Origin: Halalkalibacter hemicellulosilyticusJCM 9152
GTDB lineage: Bacteria; Bacillota; Bacilli; Bacillales; Bacillaceae_D
Direction: 5' to 3'
DNA length: 64,000 nt
Assembly: GCF_000513115.1 (NCBI RefSeq)
Contig: NZ_BAUU01000002.1
Span: forward strand, 124,001 to 188,000
Shown here: piece after piece, positions 10,240 to 20,200 of the stretch
Numbering within the stretch: position 1 is the first letter of the stretch
Layout of the letters: each line of letters opens with the position of its first letter
Made by a program: the position numbers and the translations under genes
Notes under the pieces: generated by a model
Databases searched by the model: none
Told to the model about the DNA's origin: nothing
The model's input: the letters and a program-made list of their open reading frames with translations, nothing else

Positions 10240-11544
10240 ATGACTAAATTAATTAAGAATGCCAAAATCATTACAATGTCAGATTTAGGAATTGTTAATG
10301 GGTATGCTTTTATTAGAGAAGGACAGTTCGTCGAAATAAAAGCAGGTATACCTTCTAGACAGCTAGAATCAACAGCAAATGAAGTGATTGATGCGAATGG
10401 AAAATGGATGACACCAGGGCTTATTAATACACATGGACACACTGGAATGGCTTTACTTCGTGGTCATGCGGATGACTTACCGTTGTATAAATGGTTGGAA
10501 GAGAAAATGTGGCCATTTGAAGCAAAGCAAGATTACGAGGCGATAAAAGCGGGGCGCGAAATGGCTGTTGCCGAAATGCTTCTGTCAGGAACGACAACAT
10601 TTTTAGAAACGTATCACTTATTTATTGATGAATTTGCAGAACAGCTATCAGAAATTGGCGTTCGAGCCACATTAATGAGATCCATGATTGGACTCTGTTC
10701 AAGAGAGGAACAAGAGGAAAAATTGAAGGAAGCTGTAACATTAGCAAAAAAATGGCACAACCATGCAAACGGCCGTTTGCAAATGATGCTAGCTCCTCAT
10801 GCACCTTATACGTGTCCACCGCTTTTTATTGAACGGATTGTAGAAGAAGCAAGTTTATTACAGCTACCTGTACATATGCATCTCGCAGAGACGAGTAAAG
10901 AAGTCCATGATCACATCGAATCATATGGTGTTCACCCATTTGATCATTTAAATCAATTAGGTGTATTGGATAAAGTACCGTGGTTATTTGCTCATTGTGT
11001 TCATATGAATGAAGAACATATTGCCCAAATGCCAGAGTATGATTTATCTGTCAGTTACAACCCTAAAAGCAACTTGAAATTAGGCTCTGGCATTGCTCAA
11101 ATTGCCCAAATGATGAAAAAGGGTATTAATGTAGCTCTAGGAACAGATAGTGTCGCTTCTAATAATACATTGAATTTATTTGAAGAATTGCGTATAGGTG
11201 TATTATTGCAAAAAGGAATTCTTCAAGATCCAACCGTTTTAGAGGCGTTTGAGGCATTTAAAATCGCTACTGTGAATGGTGCTAAAGCTCTTTCCTTAAA
11301 CAAGGTGGGGCAAATAAAGAATGGCTACGAGGCTGATTTTATTTTACTTACAAACGAAGAACCACACTTACAGCCGAAAGAGCATGTGTATTCACATTTG
11401 ATTTATGCTGTTAATGGTTCTGATGTAACAGATGTATTCGTCCAAGGTAAACAACTCGTGAAGAATCGTCAATTGACCACACTTGATCAAGAACAAATCA
11501 TGTATACTGCAAATAAAGCTTATCATAGAATTCATCATAGCTAA
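10240..11544 (+). CDS. mtaD: 5-methylthioadenosine/S-adenosylhomocysteine deaminase (MtaD-type amidohydrolase)
   Basis: 434-aa metal-dependent amidohydrolase. Metal ligands are seen in NTHGHTGMALLRG (HxH), HMHLAETSKE, FAHCVH and LGTDSVASNN, in the order found in MTA/SAH deaminases; the N- and C-terminal segments form the small beta-sandwich. Likely role: deamination of methylthioadenosine and S-adenosylhomocysteine in methyl-cycle salvage. Related guanine or chlorohydrolase members are possible, but the GMALLRG and CVHMNEEH blocks favour MtaD. It is inserted between dinG and ypmA relative to B. subtilis. Its 3' end overlaps the terminator of the minus-strand gene downstream. Confidence 0.85.
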   Translation: MTKLIKNAKIITMSDLGIVNGYAFIREGQFVEIKAGIPSRQLESTANEVIDANGKWMTPGLINTHGHTGMALLRGHADDLPLYKWLEEKMWPFEAKQDYEAIKAGREMAVAEMLLSGTTTFLETYHLFIDEFAEQLSEIGVRATLMRSMIGLCSREEQEEKLKEAVTLAKKWHNHANGRLQMMLAPHAPYTCPPLFIERIVEEASLLQLPVHMHLAETSKEVHDHIESYGVHPFDHLNQLGVLDKVPWLFAHCVHMNEEHIAQMPEYDLSVSYNPKSNLKLGSGIAQIAQMMKKGINVALGTDSVASNNTLNLFEELRIGVLLQKGILQDPTVLEAFEAFKIATVNGAKALSLNKVGQIKNGYEADFILLTNEEPHLQPKEHVYSHLIYAVNGSDVTDVFVQGKQLVKNRQLTTLDQEQIMYTANKAYHRIHHS

Positions 11545-11571
11545 AAAAGATCAGACTCTAACTGAATCTGA
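11543..11571 (-). terminator. Intrinsic terminator of the minus-strand 52-aa gene
   Basis: Read on the minus strand, TCAGATTC, loop AGTTA, GAGTCTGA, then TCTTTTTTAG: an 8-bp stem with one G-U pair followed by a U-run. On the + strand no T-run follows, so it points leftward and serves the gene at 11602-11760. Confidence 0.6.
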
Positions 11572-11601
11572 CCTCCGCTTAAGGTGTGGGCAAAGCTTCA
11601 T

Positions 11602-11760
11602 TTAATGGTTATTATTTGTGAAATATGAAGGTAATTGTGGTTGTTTAAATGAAATTGGGTAAGCCATTTCCCACGTACGACCTTCACGACAAATTAATGC
11701 TATATGATGTTTTTCTGCTTGATATTGCTTAGCTAAAGGGTGAATATGTTTTTTAAACAT
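11602..11760 (-). CDS. Small hypothetical protein (52 aa) divergent from ypmA
   Basis: The ORF starts at the ATG at 11760 with an excellent Shine-Dalgarno (AAAGGGAGGT) eight bases upstream and ends 30 bases before a leftward terminator, so it has the full layout of a gene. The peptide is basic and His-rich (MFKKHIHPLAKQYQ..., then CREGRTWEMAYPISF), with no membrane segment or signal peptide. Longer readings of the same frame up to 11931 run antisense into ypmA and are not needed. I do not recognise the family. Confidence 0.6.
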   Translation of the reverse strand: MFKKHIHPLAKQYQAEKHHIALICREGRTWEMAYPISFKQPQLPSYFTNNNH

Positions 11761-11845
11761 GTTATGACCTCCCTTTTGCCTACTATTACTATAACCGAAT
11801 AAGGTAAAAATATCGTGCCGAATTTTAACCAATGGAGGTAAGAGA

Positions 11846-12016
11846 ATGGAACAAAAAATGGAAGTATTATCAAAGGTAACCGTTGACCGGACTTCTGATT
11901 TATACAAAATTGTTGATTCATTAAACCGCACATTAAAGGAACAGGATTTAATGTTTGGTTTAGCGCTTGATCAAAAAAATGATAAAAAAATGGTTTTTAC
12001 CATTTATCGAACATAG
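11846..12016 (+). CDS. ypmA: YpmA family small protein (56 aa)
   Basis: ATG at 11846 with RBS GGAGGTAAGAG. The 56-residue product (MEQKMEVLSKVTVDRTSDLY... ending MVFTIYRT) matches my memory of B. subtilis YpmA, a DUF4264 protein of the same length. Position agrees: ypmA precedes ypmB and aspB in B. subtilis, as here. Function unknown. Confidence 0.85.
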   Translation: MEQKMEVLSKVTVDRTSDLYKIVDSLNRTLKEQDLMFGLALDQKNDKKMVFTIYRT

Positions 12017-12024
12017 GTGTGACC

Positions 12025-12507
12025 ATGAAAAAGTGGATCATTTCTATTCTTTTAATCGTTATAATCCTTTTAATATCGGGAACTATATATGCATATACCA
12101 TCATTCGCGAACCTTTAACGAATCAATTAAGTCAAGTTGAAAAATATGTGCTCAACCAGCAACTTCTTAACACGGTTGAAGAAGTAACTTATTTCCATGG
12201 ACAAGAAGTCGTGTATGTTGCACAAGGGTTGTATGAAGACGAGTTGAAATTTGTATGGGTCTCAGAAGATTTTATGTCTGTCCATGAAGCAAATGAAGAA
12301 GATGGTATCACACAAAACGAAGCCATTGCCATTGTTGAGCAGCATGAAACAATTAATCAACTTCAAGCGGTTCGCTTAGGATATGAAAGAAATCGCCCCT
12401 TGTATGAAATAACCTTTATTGATGAAAATGGACGACAAGCTTATTATTATTTGGATTTTACCAACGGTTCATTATTAAAACGTTATTCTTTAAGAGCTGA
12501 TTCGTAA
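12025..12507 (+). CDS. ypmB: YpmB-like membrane-anchored protein (DUF5590/PepSY-like)
   Basis: 160 aa. Residues 1-25 are a hydrophobic N-terminal anchor (MKKWIISILLIVIILLISG), followed by an extracytoplasmic domain with a PepSY-like layout (QNEAIAIVEQHETI, then YEITFIDENGRQAYYYLDF). ATG 12025 follows AGGTGTGACC; an in-frame GTG at 12019 would overlap that RBS. It is nine bases after ypmA and 70 before aspB, as in B. subtilis. Molecular role unknown; the domain class suggests a surface inhibitor or regulatory module. Confidence 0.85.
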   Translation: MKKWIISILLIVIILLISGTIYAYTIIREPLTNQLSQVEKYVLNQQLLNTVEEVTYFHGQEVVYVAQGLYEDELKFVWVSEDFMSVHEANEEDGITQNEAIAIVEQHETINQLQAVRLGYERNRPLYEITFIDENGRQAYYYLDFTNGSLLKRYSLRADS

Positions 12508-12576
12508 TGAATTCATACTTGAATTATTGCGAATCAACTTCTATAGTGTATAGTATATAGTGGGAGGGACGAGAAC

Positions 12577-13761
12577 ATGAAATTAGCAAAAAGAGTTTCA
12601 ACGTTAACACCATCTTCAACATTAGCGATTACAGCAAAGGCAAAAGAATTACGAGAACAAGGTCATGATGTAATCGGATTAGGTGCAGGTGAGCCAGATT
12701 TTAACACACCACAATACATAATTAATGCAGCGGTCCGTTCGATGGAAGAAGGACATACGAAATATACACCTTCAGCAGGGTTACCAGCACTTAAAAATGC
12801 CATTATCGGAAAATTTAAAACCGATCAGCAAATTGAATATTCTGCTGAAAATATTTTAGTTGGTTCTGGTGCCAAACATGTACTGTACACTTTATTTCAA
12901 GCGATTTTGGATGAGGGAGATGAAGTTATCATACCGACCCCTTATTGGGTAAGCTATCCTGAACAAGTGAAGCTTGCAGGAGGAAATCCAATTTATATTG
13001 AAGGTCATGAAGACAATGCATTTAAAGTAACCGCTGACCAAATCAAAAAGGCAATTACAAGTAAAACAAAAGCGTTTATTTTAAACTCACCTAGCAATCC
13101 GACAGGCTCAATGTATAGTGAAGAAGAGCTAAAAACAATTGGTGAAGTTTGCTTAAAGCATAACATTCTCATAGTATCTGATGAGATTTATGAAAAATTA
13201 GTTTATGATGGTGCGAAACATACGTCGATTGCACAGTTATCTTCTGAATTACAAAAACAAACGATTGTTATTAATGGTGTGTCTAAATCACACTCGATGA
13301 CAGGCTGGAGAATTGGATATGCGGCTGGTGATTCGACTATTATTAAAGCAATGACCAATTTAGCAAGTCATAGTACATCAAATCCAACAACAAATGCACA
13401 GTATGGAACAATTGCAGCTTATACAAAAGATGATGGTTCAGTTGAAACGATGCGTGCTGCTTTTGAAGAACGACTTAACGGCGTTTATGAAAAGCTAACG
13501 AAAATACCTGGTGTCTCATGTGTAAAGCCAAAGGGAGCCTTTTATTTATTCCCAAATGTTAGTGAAGCAGCTAAGATGAATGGATTTAGTTCAGTTGATG
13601 ATTGGGTAGCAGCTATTTTGGAAGAAGAAAAAGTAGCACTAGTCCCAGGGTCAGGGTTTGGTGCCCCAAATAATGTTCGTTTATCGTATGCAACAGCATT
13701 TGAAGCAATAGAAGAAGCGTTAAATCGCCTTGAACGATTCATCAATAATCATATGAAATAA
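12577..13761 (+). CDS. aspB: Pyridoxal-phosphate aminotransferase AspB (class I)
   Basis: 394 aa, fold-type I aminotransferase. GAGEPDFNTP near residue 37 and NSPSNPTGSMY near 170 are the substrate and PLP phosphate-side motifs. The Schiff-base lysine is in SKSHSMTGWRIGY near residue 238, and the C-terminal NVRLSYA carries the arginine that binds the alpha-carboxylate. Aspartate/oxaloacetate transamination is inferred from synteny with B. subtilis aspB just before asnS; class I enzymes in this subgroup can have broader specificity. RBS GGGAGGGAC. Confidence 0.9.
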   Translation: MKLAKRVSTLTPSSTLAITAKAKELREQGHDVIGLGAGEPDFNTPQYIINAAVRSMEEGHTKYTPSAGLPALKNAIIGKFKTDQQIEYSAENILVGSGAKHVLYTLFQAILDEGDEVIIPTPYWVSYPEQVKLAGGNPIYIEGHEDNAFKVTADQIKKAITSKTKAFILNSPSNPTGSMYSEEELKTIGEVCLKHNILIVSDEIYEKLVYDGAKHTSIAQLSSELQKQTIVINGVSKSHSMTGWRIGYAAGDSTIIKAMTNLASHSTSNPTTNAQYGTIAAYTKDDGSVETMRAAFEERLNGVYEKLTKIPGVSCVKPKGAFYLFPNVSEAAKMNGFSSVDDWVAAILEEEKVALVPGSGFGAPNNVRLSYATAFEAIEEALNRLERFINNHMK

Positions 13762-13794
13762 TTTGCGTGTTTAAGTAAAATGAGATTTGCTTTT

Positions 13795-13848
13795 GGTTTG
13801 ATTCAGAAGGGTAAGAAGAACCTGACGAATCAAACCTTTTCTTTTTTG
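13795..13848 (+). terminator. Rho-independent terminator after aspB
   Basis: Perfect inverted repeat GGTTTGATTC / GAATCAAACC around a 22-base loop, followed by TTTTCTTTTTTG. It ends the aspB unit before asnS. Confidence 0.85.
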
Positions 13849-13916
13849 TTTTCACTTTTCGAAGCAGAATGGGATGGTTATAATAAACATAGCTGATCAT
13901 AATTGGAGGGTATACA

Positions 13917-15209
13917 TTGAAAACAACAATAAAAACAATAGGAAAATTTTCTAATAAAGAAGTAACAATTGGTGCTTGGCTAGCTAATAAACGATCAAGT
14001 GGTAAGATTGCATTTTTGCAATTACGTGATGGAACTGGATTTATTCAAGGTGTAGTCGTTAAAGCTGAAGTTGGTGAAGAGTTATTCCAAAAAGCGAAAT
14101 CGCTCACACAAGAAAGTTCTTTATATGTTTCTGGAATCGTTCGTGAGGATGAACGAGCGCCTTCTGGATTTGAACTTACCGTAACGTCTATTGATATTAT
14201 TCATCAAGCAGAAGGCTATCCTATTACACCCAAAGAGCACGGTACAGAATTTTTAATGGATCATCGCCACTTATGGTTACGATCGAAACGTCAGCATGCT
14301 GTTATGAAAATACGTAATGAAATCATTCGAGCTACATATGAATTTTTTAATGACAATGGCTTTGTTAAAGTTGATCCTCCAATATTAACTGGAAGTGCAC
14401 CAGAAGGGACTTCAGAGCTATTTGCGACTAATTATTTTGATGAAGAAGCTTATTTGTCGCAAAGTGGTCAATTGTATATGGAAGCAGCTGCGATGGCGTT
14501 AGGTCGTGTATTTTCGTTTGGCCCTACTTTTCGTGCCGAAAAGTCTAAAACTCGAAGACATTTAATCGAATTTTGGATGATTGAACCTGAAATGGCTTTT
14601 GTTCAGTTTGAAGAAAATTTAGAAATACAAGAACAGTTCGTATCGTTTATTGTCAAATCTGTCTTAGCGAATTGTCAATTAGAATTACGTGTATTAGGTC
14701 GTGATCTAGATAAGCTTGCCAAAGTACAAACTCCTTTTCCGCGTATTACGTATGATGAGGCCATTTTGTTTTTAACGAATAACGGATTTAATGATATTAA
14801 ATGGGGAGATGATTTTGGTGCTCCTCATGAAACAGCCATTGCCAAACACTATGATCAACCTGTCTTCATCACACATTATCCAACTCAATTGAAGCCTTTT
14901 TATATGCAACCGGACGCTAACCGTGAAGAGGTTGTACTATGTGCGGATTTAATTGCTCCAGAAGGATATGGGGAAATAATCGGTGGATCTGAGCGTATTC
15001 ATCATTATGAATTATTAAGAAAAAATATCGAGAAACATCAATTATCAAATGAAGCCTATCAATGGTATTTACAATTACGCCAGTATGGTTCTGTTCCGCA
15101 TTCCGGTTTTGGATTAGGGCTAGAGAGAACGGTTGCTTGGATTGCTGGTGTCGAGCACGTGCGCGAAACCATTCCTTTTCCACGTTTACTAAATCGTCTT
15201 TATCCTTAA
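13917..15209 (+). CDS. asnS: Asparaginyl-tRNA synthetase
   Basis: 430-aa class IIb synthetase. The N-terminal OB-fold anticodon-binding domain spans about residues 10-100, followed by the catalytic core with motif 2 ([15 protein letters not shown] near 205-219) and motif 3 ([13 protein letters not shown] near 397-409). The start is TTG at 13917 with GGAGGG six bases upstream; no better in-frame ATG exists. A TATAAT at 13879-13884 is a likely -10 element, though its -35 is weak. No T-box leader is seen in the 155-base upstream gap. Confidence 0.95.
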   Translation: MKTTIKTIGKFSNKEVTIGAWLANKRSSGKIAFLQLRDGTGFIQGVVVKAEVGEELFQKAKSLTQESSLYVSGIVREDERAPSGFELTVTSIDIIHQAEGYPITPKEHGTEFLMDHRHLWLRSKRQHAVMKIRNEIIRATYEFFNDNGFVKVDPPILTGSAPEGTSELFATNYFDEEAYLSQSGQLYMEAAAMALGRVFSFGPTFRAEKSKTRRHLIEFWMIEPEMAFVQFEENLEIQEQFVSFIVKSVLANCQLELRVLGRDLDKLAKVQTPFPRITYDEAILFLTNNGFNDIKWGDDFGAPHETAIAKHYDQPVFITHYPTQLKPFYMQPDANREEVVLCADLIAPEGYGEIIGGSERIHHYELLRKNIEKHQLSNEAYQWYLQLRQYGSVPHSGFGLGLERTVAWIAGVEHVRETIPFPRLLNRLYP

Positions 15210-15259
15210 TCGTTTCTGCGTTCTTCGAGGCTGGAACAAAGGAGTTTCAACAAGAGACA

Positions 15260-15297
15260 GGCACCGAAAAAATTTCGTTTTAAACTTTTTCGGTGCC
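15260..15297. repeat. Dispersed hairpin, GGCACCGAAAAA type (copy 1); also asnS terminator
   Basis: Perfect arms GGCACCGAAAAA and TTTTTCGGTGCC around a short loop, 50 bases after asnS and followed by a T-rich tract. Related hairpins occur at 48030-48069, 48156-48190 and 61525-61553. It probably terminates asnS transcription. Confidence 0.7.
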
Positions 15298-15400
15298 CTT
15301 CGTTTCTGTTTCTTGCTAGCTTCTTTCTTAAGCTTGAAAAAGTTCGGTGGTCAATGAGCTCCAATCTCATGTTATAATAACGTGAAGAGGTGTTTTGCTA

Positions 15401-16105
15401 ATGAACGAAAAAGTATTACAAAAGTGGACGACTCAACGTTATATGACAATACCTAGTCTATTATTAAAGCATTATAAAGACCTTCACTTAAAAGAAGATG
15501 AATTAGTTATTTTGTTACATATCCAGTCGTTTCTTGATGAAGGGGAGCTATTTCCAACTGCAGATTTAATTAGTGAACGAATGAATATATCATCTTCATT
15601 GTGCTCAAATATGATAGGACGGTTATTAAAATATCAATTTGTCTCCATCGAAAAGCAATGTGATGACAATGGCATTATTTATGAAATGCTAACTTTGGAG
15701 CCTTTATGGATAAAGCTAATTGATGTATTAAAAGGTGAACAAATCCAGCAATCAGAAATGTCCAAGCAACAAGAGGAAGGACAATTATTTAAACGATTTG
15801 AAGAAGAATTTTCGCGTCCACTTTCACCTATCGAAGTGGAAACATTATCAATGTGGATCGACCAAGATGGTCATTCACCGAAAATGATTGTTGCAGCGCT
15901 TAGAGAGGCAGTTGTTTCAGGAAAATTGAATTTTCGGTATATTGACCGTATTTTATTCGAATGGAAGAAGAATGGAATCAAAACAATTGAACAAGCTAAA
16001 GAACAAGGTGAGAAATTTAGAAAATATAAACAACCGATAAAGCAGGAGCAAGCAAGAAGTCAATTAGATTCGGCTCCTGGCTTTCAATGGTTAGAGCAAT
16101 CATAA
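15401..16105 (+). CDS. dnaD: DNA replication protein DnaD
   Basis: 234 aa, the size of B. subtilis DnaD. It has an N-terminal winged-helix oligomerisation domain (residues about 1-110, with SERMNISSSLCSNMIGRLL) and a C-terminal DnaB_2/DDBH2 DNA-binding domain (about 130-205, with SPIEVETLSMWIDQ and FRYIDRILFEWKKNG, equivalent to the YxxxIxxxW motif). It remodels DNA and helps load the replicative helicase at oriC and in PriA restart. ATG 15401 follows GAGGTG by nine bases. An extended -10 promoter TGTTATAAT lies at 15370-15378. Confidence 0.92.
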   Translation: MNEKVLQKWTTQRYMTIPSLLLKHYKDLHLKEDELVILLHIQSFLDEGELFPTADLISERMNISSSLCSNMIGRLLKYQFVSIEKQCDDNGIIYEMLTLEPLWIKLIDVLKGEQIQQSEMSKQQEEGQLFKRFEEEFSRPLSPIEVETLSMWIDQDGHSPKMIVAALREAVVSGKLNFRYIDRILFEWKKNGIKTIEQAKEQGEKFRKYKQPIKQEQARSQLDSAPGFQWLEQS

Positions 16106-16116
16106 AGGAGTTAACG

Positions 16117-16776
16117 ATGAGTTTAAAGTCTAAAAAGCAGACAATGGAAGCATTAGATGTTATTGCTGAATTATTTCCAGAAGCTGAATGTGAACTAGTC
16201 CATTCAAATCCATTTGAGCTTCTCATTGCCGTTGTCCTATCAGCGCAATGTACGGATGCCTTAGTCAATAAAGTAACCCCTCAATTATTTAAAAAATATC
16301 AAAAACCCGAAGATTATATTCAAGTTCCGTTAGAAGAGCTTGAACAAGATATTCGTTCTATCGGTTTATTTAGAAGTAAGGCAAAAAACATTAAAAAACT
16401 ATCACAATCTTTGTTAGAATCCTATAACGGTGAAGTTCCTAAAGATCGTGATGAACTAATTAAATTAGCAGGAGTCGGTCGTAAAACGGCCAATGTTGTC
16501 ACGTCGGTTGCTTTCGGTGTCCCTGCCATAGCTGTCGATACACATGTTGAACGAGTGTCTAAACGTTTGGGAATTTGTCGCTGGAAAGATTCTGTTCGAG
16601 AAGTAGAAGAAACATTAATGAAGAAAATCCCTCAAGAACGGTGGTCAGATTCACACCATCAATTAATTTTTTTCGGACGATATCATTGCAAAGCTCAATC
16701 TCCTAAATGTGTTCAGTGCCCTTTAGTGGATGTGTGTCGAGAAGGGACGAAACGATTAAAGAGAAACGTATCATGA
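16117..16776 (+). CDS. nth: Endonuclease III
   Basis: Bifunctional DNA glycosylase/AP lyase for oxidised pyrimidines, 219 aa. The helix-hairpin-helix LAGVGRKTANVV (catalytic Lys in GRKTA) is near residues 112-123, VDTHVERVSKRLG supplies the catalytic Asp, and a C-terminal C-x6-C-x2-C-x5-C cluster (CKAQSPKCVQCPLVDVC) binds 4Fe-4S. ATG 16117 has AAAGGAG overlapping the dnaD stop, so dnaD and nth are one unit, as in B. subtilis. Confidence 0.95.
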   Translation: MSLKSKKQTMEALDVIAELFPEAECELVHSNPFELLIAVVLSAQCTDALVNKVTPQLFKKYQKPEDYIQVPLEELEQDIRSIGLFRSKAKNIKKLSQSLLESYNGEVPKDRDELIKLAGVGRKTANVVTSVAFGVPAIAVDTHVERVSKRLGICRWKDSVREVEETLMKKIPQERWSDSHHQLIFFGRYHCKAQSPKCVQCPLVDVCREGTKRLKRNVS

Positions 16777-16849
16777 TTACGAAAGAATTTAACTATGCTC
16801 CCTTTTCGGGACAAATACATGGAAATTAGAAAAAGGGGAGCTATCTACA

Positions 16850-17260
16850 GTGATAAGCTCATTCCCTTTTTATTTTGATTTAACTGAATATCAAACACCT
16901 TGGCTTGATTTTGAATCAGTCGAAAACAAGCTCATTCGTTTATCAGAAATACAATTAGAAGAAGTCAAGCGATTAAAAAAAAGGAATGATCAAGGTCATC
17001 TATACCCTAAAATGACTCTTCTCATTGCTTTATACATTGATCTCATGTTTTGGGCGAATGGACAGAAGGTTTGCCAATTAGGTAATGGATTGTTCACTGA
17101 TATCGAACAACTCACTTATAAACCGTATAACTGTGGCGATCGATTAACGTTTGTTCTTGAAAATATCACTCATTTTCAAGCGATTGTACAATTAGAACAT
17201 TTATTTTCCGAACAGCGTAAGAAAAATGCTAAAATGAAAATAGTAAAAAGAAAGAAATAG
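16850..17260 (+). CDS. ypoC: YpoC-like conserved protein
   Basis: 136 aa, soluble, no signal peptide. The name is given by position after dnaD-nth and by the GTG start with AAAAGGGGAG upstream; the sequence (SFPFYFDLTEY near the start, a basic lysine-rich tail) is compatible with the YpoC family but shows no motif with known function. It precedes dynA by 19 bases and may be co-transcribed with it. Confidence 0.65.
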   Translation: MISSFPFYFDLTEYQTPWLDFESVENKLIRLSEIQLEEVKRLKKRNDQGHLYPKMTLLIALYIDLMFWANGQKVCQLGNGLFTDIEQLTYKPYNCGDRLTFVLENITHFQAIVQLEHLFSEQRKKNAKMKIVKRKK

Positions 17261-17279
17261 AAAAAAGTAGGTGGAGTGG

Positions 17280-20200
17280 ATGATTGAAACGTTAGAACGT
17301 GTTATTCGAGAAACCGAACAAGAAACATTAAAAAAAATGAAAATTCAAAATAAGGTTCAGGAGCAATCGTTTCAGGTTGCCTTTTGTGGACATTTTTCTG
17401 CGGGAAAATCTACTGTACTAAACCGATTAATGGGAAAGGATTTACTCCCAACTAGTCCCATTCCAACGAGCGCGAATATTATTCGTATTCAAAATGGCTC
17501 ATTAGGACTAACCATTCAAAATAAAGAGGGGGTTGAACAAAAATGGGAAGGTGAAATCCCATGGGAACAAGTGAGGAATTTCGGAATGAATGGAGTAGAC
17601 ATTCATTCGATTACGATTTCTGCACCATTACCATTTTTGAACGAAAGAAGTGTAATATTTGATACCCCTGGTGTTGATTCGACTGATCCGACCCATCAAG
17701 AAGTAACGATGGATGCTCTTCAAGAAACGGATCTTATTGTTTATGTAATGGAATATAATCATGTACAATCTGAAACAAACTTAAATTTTTTGAAGCAATT
17801 AACAGATGAAAATAAGCCTATTTATATGATCATTAATCAAATTGATAAGCATGATGAAGATGAACTATCGTTTAAACATTTTGATCATTCAACGAGAGAA
17901 ACATTAAAAAACTGGGGTATTCACTATTTAAAGCTAGCATATACAAGTATGAAAGCGCATCATCATCCGTTAAATGATTGGACAGAAGTAGACGAAGATA
18001 TAAAAACGTTGTTATATTTTTCTAATGATTTAGTACCATTAGCAAATAAACGTTTATTACAAGGCTTTTATTTACGTATCATGCTACGATTAGAGGATGA
18101 TAGGAACGAAGCCATTCAAGAGATAAAGGATAAAATGCTTCATTCTGGTTTAAATCCTAATGACATACGGGAACGAGAAGAGCTGCTGAATAAACGTTCT
18201 GATTTAGAGGGCGCAAAAGCACGTCTTGAACAAAATTTCACAAAACAGTGGAATGATTTAGTCAAAAATGTCACACTTTTCCCATATACGACAACAGAAT
18301 TAACAAGACAGTGGCTTGAAGCTATGGACCCAAGCTATCGAGTGGGTTGGATTTTTTCAAAGAAAAAAACCGATCAAGCTCGTCAGGAGCGTTTGCAACG
18401 ATTAAAAAATGAACTAGAAGATAAAGTTCAAAGCTTAATCATCTTTCATCTTCAAGCTCTTTTTCGTTCGTATGATCTCGATCTTTTGACGAATCGTCAC
18501 GAAGTTGAGGCTGCGATTGAAAAGCTAACCATTTCTTTAGATTATGATTTTTTTACTTCTTCAGTACAACAAGGTCCGAAAAATCGTGATTATGTTTTTA
18601 CGTACACAAAAGAAAGAACGAAAGAAATCGTATCCAGAATAAAACGCCAAGCTACTCATGTGTTAGAACTCATCCAAATTGGAATGGAGAATTATTGGAC
18701 TCGTGAAAGAAATAGTGTGTCAGAAAGATTGAATCAACTTCGAGTTGTCGAACAATATGTAGGCGAAATGAATGAACGAAAAAAACGGTATGATGATGTC
18801 ATTGTGGAGTATGCTCGTGAAGCTTCGCAATATAAAGATGAGGATAGATATGAATCGATGTTGAAAAGCACTATGCAACGAACACTTCCTACTTTCGCCC
18901 AACATGAGTGGGGCGAAATGACTCTTCCAAATGAGAGTGTGATTGGAGTCGTCGAACAAGAAGGAAGCGAAGCACCAAACGATCGCTTTGATGAGAAAAT
19001 AGCGATGAAATGGATAAAAGAACTAAAAAGTCATTTTCAAAATGCTGGACACCATGCAGTCGATGAAGAAAGAAAGGAAATTTTGAAACGAATTAAACGA
19101 TTCGAAAATCGTACGTTTACGATTTCTTTATTCGGTGCGTTCAGTGCAGGAAAATCTAGCTTTGCTAATGCATTACTTGGCGACCATGTGTTACCTGTTT
19201 CACCGAACCCAACAACAGCAACGGTCAATGTCGTAAAACAATCAAATCATGAGCATGAAAGTGGTACAGCTCTTATTGAAATGAAATCCGAACAAACGAT
19301 TAGGAAAGAAATAGAATTAGTTTCTAAGCAATTGGAAGTAGATGTGTCATATGAAACGATTCAGAAGTGGGATCACACTAAATATACAGCAACGTCAAAA
19401 TGGCAAAAAACGTATCATGCTTATTTAACAATGCTGAAGACTGGCTTGAGTGGGCAAGAGGACTTTTTGTTAGATGATTCATATTCTGTCTCGTTAAATG
19501 ATGTGAGTCCCTTTATTGCAAAAGAAGAACGCGCATGTCTTGTGCAAAAGGTGACGATTTTCTATGATTGTGAGTTGACAAAAAATGGTGTTGTATTAGT
19601 AGATACTCCTGGAGTCAATTCAATACATGGTCGACATACTCAAGTAGCATTTAAACAAGTACAACAATCAGATGCCATTTTCTATGTGAGTTATTACAAC
19701 CATTCGTTTTCAAAAGCTGATCAATTGTTTCTGCAACAAATGGCTAAGGTCAATGATGGATTTAGAGAAGATAAATTATACTTCATATTAAACGCGTCAG
19801 ATTTAGCTAGTAATGAATCAGAATTAAATGGTGTAAAAAATCATGTTATTCAGCAGTTAAAAAATAATGGCATATCTGAGCCACGTTTATTTGCTCTATC
19901 TAGTAAAAAAGGGTTAAGTGGAAAACAATCTAACGAACCTGATAATCCCTTTCAAAACTTTGAACGTACATTCTATGCCTCAACCATTAATGATATTCTA
20001 AAGCTTAGTTATATGTTAATCGTTGATGAAATAAAGAAATACAAAGAAATATTAATAGAAAGCATTGACTTAATTCAATCGGAAAATGATAAGAAGGAAG
20101 AGAAAGAAAAAGAATTACACGCAAAGCTAAAGCATTGGAAAGAAGAGGTATCGAATACTTCCTATGATGTCATTTCACAGCTTAGTAAGCAAGAACTTCA

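Noticed and set aside
11761-11931. N-terminal extension of the small minus-strand ORF, and a second 66-codon frame there
   Set aside because: Both run antisense through ypmA and lack an RBS; the internal ATG at 11760 has an ideal one.
13849-13916. T-box leader upstream of asnS
   Set aside because: The gap after the aspB terminator is too short, and no T-box core sequence is visible.
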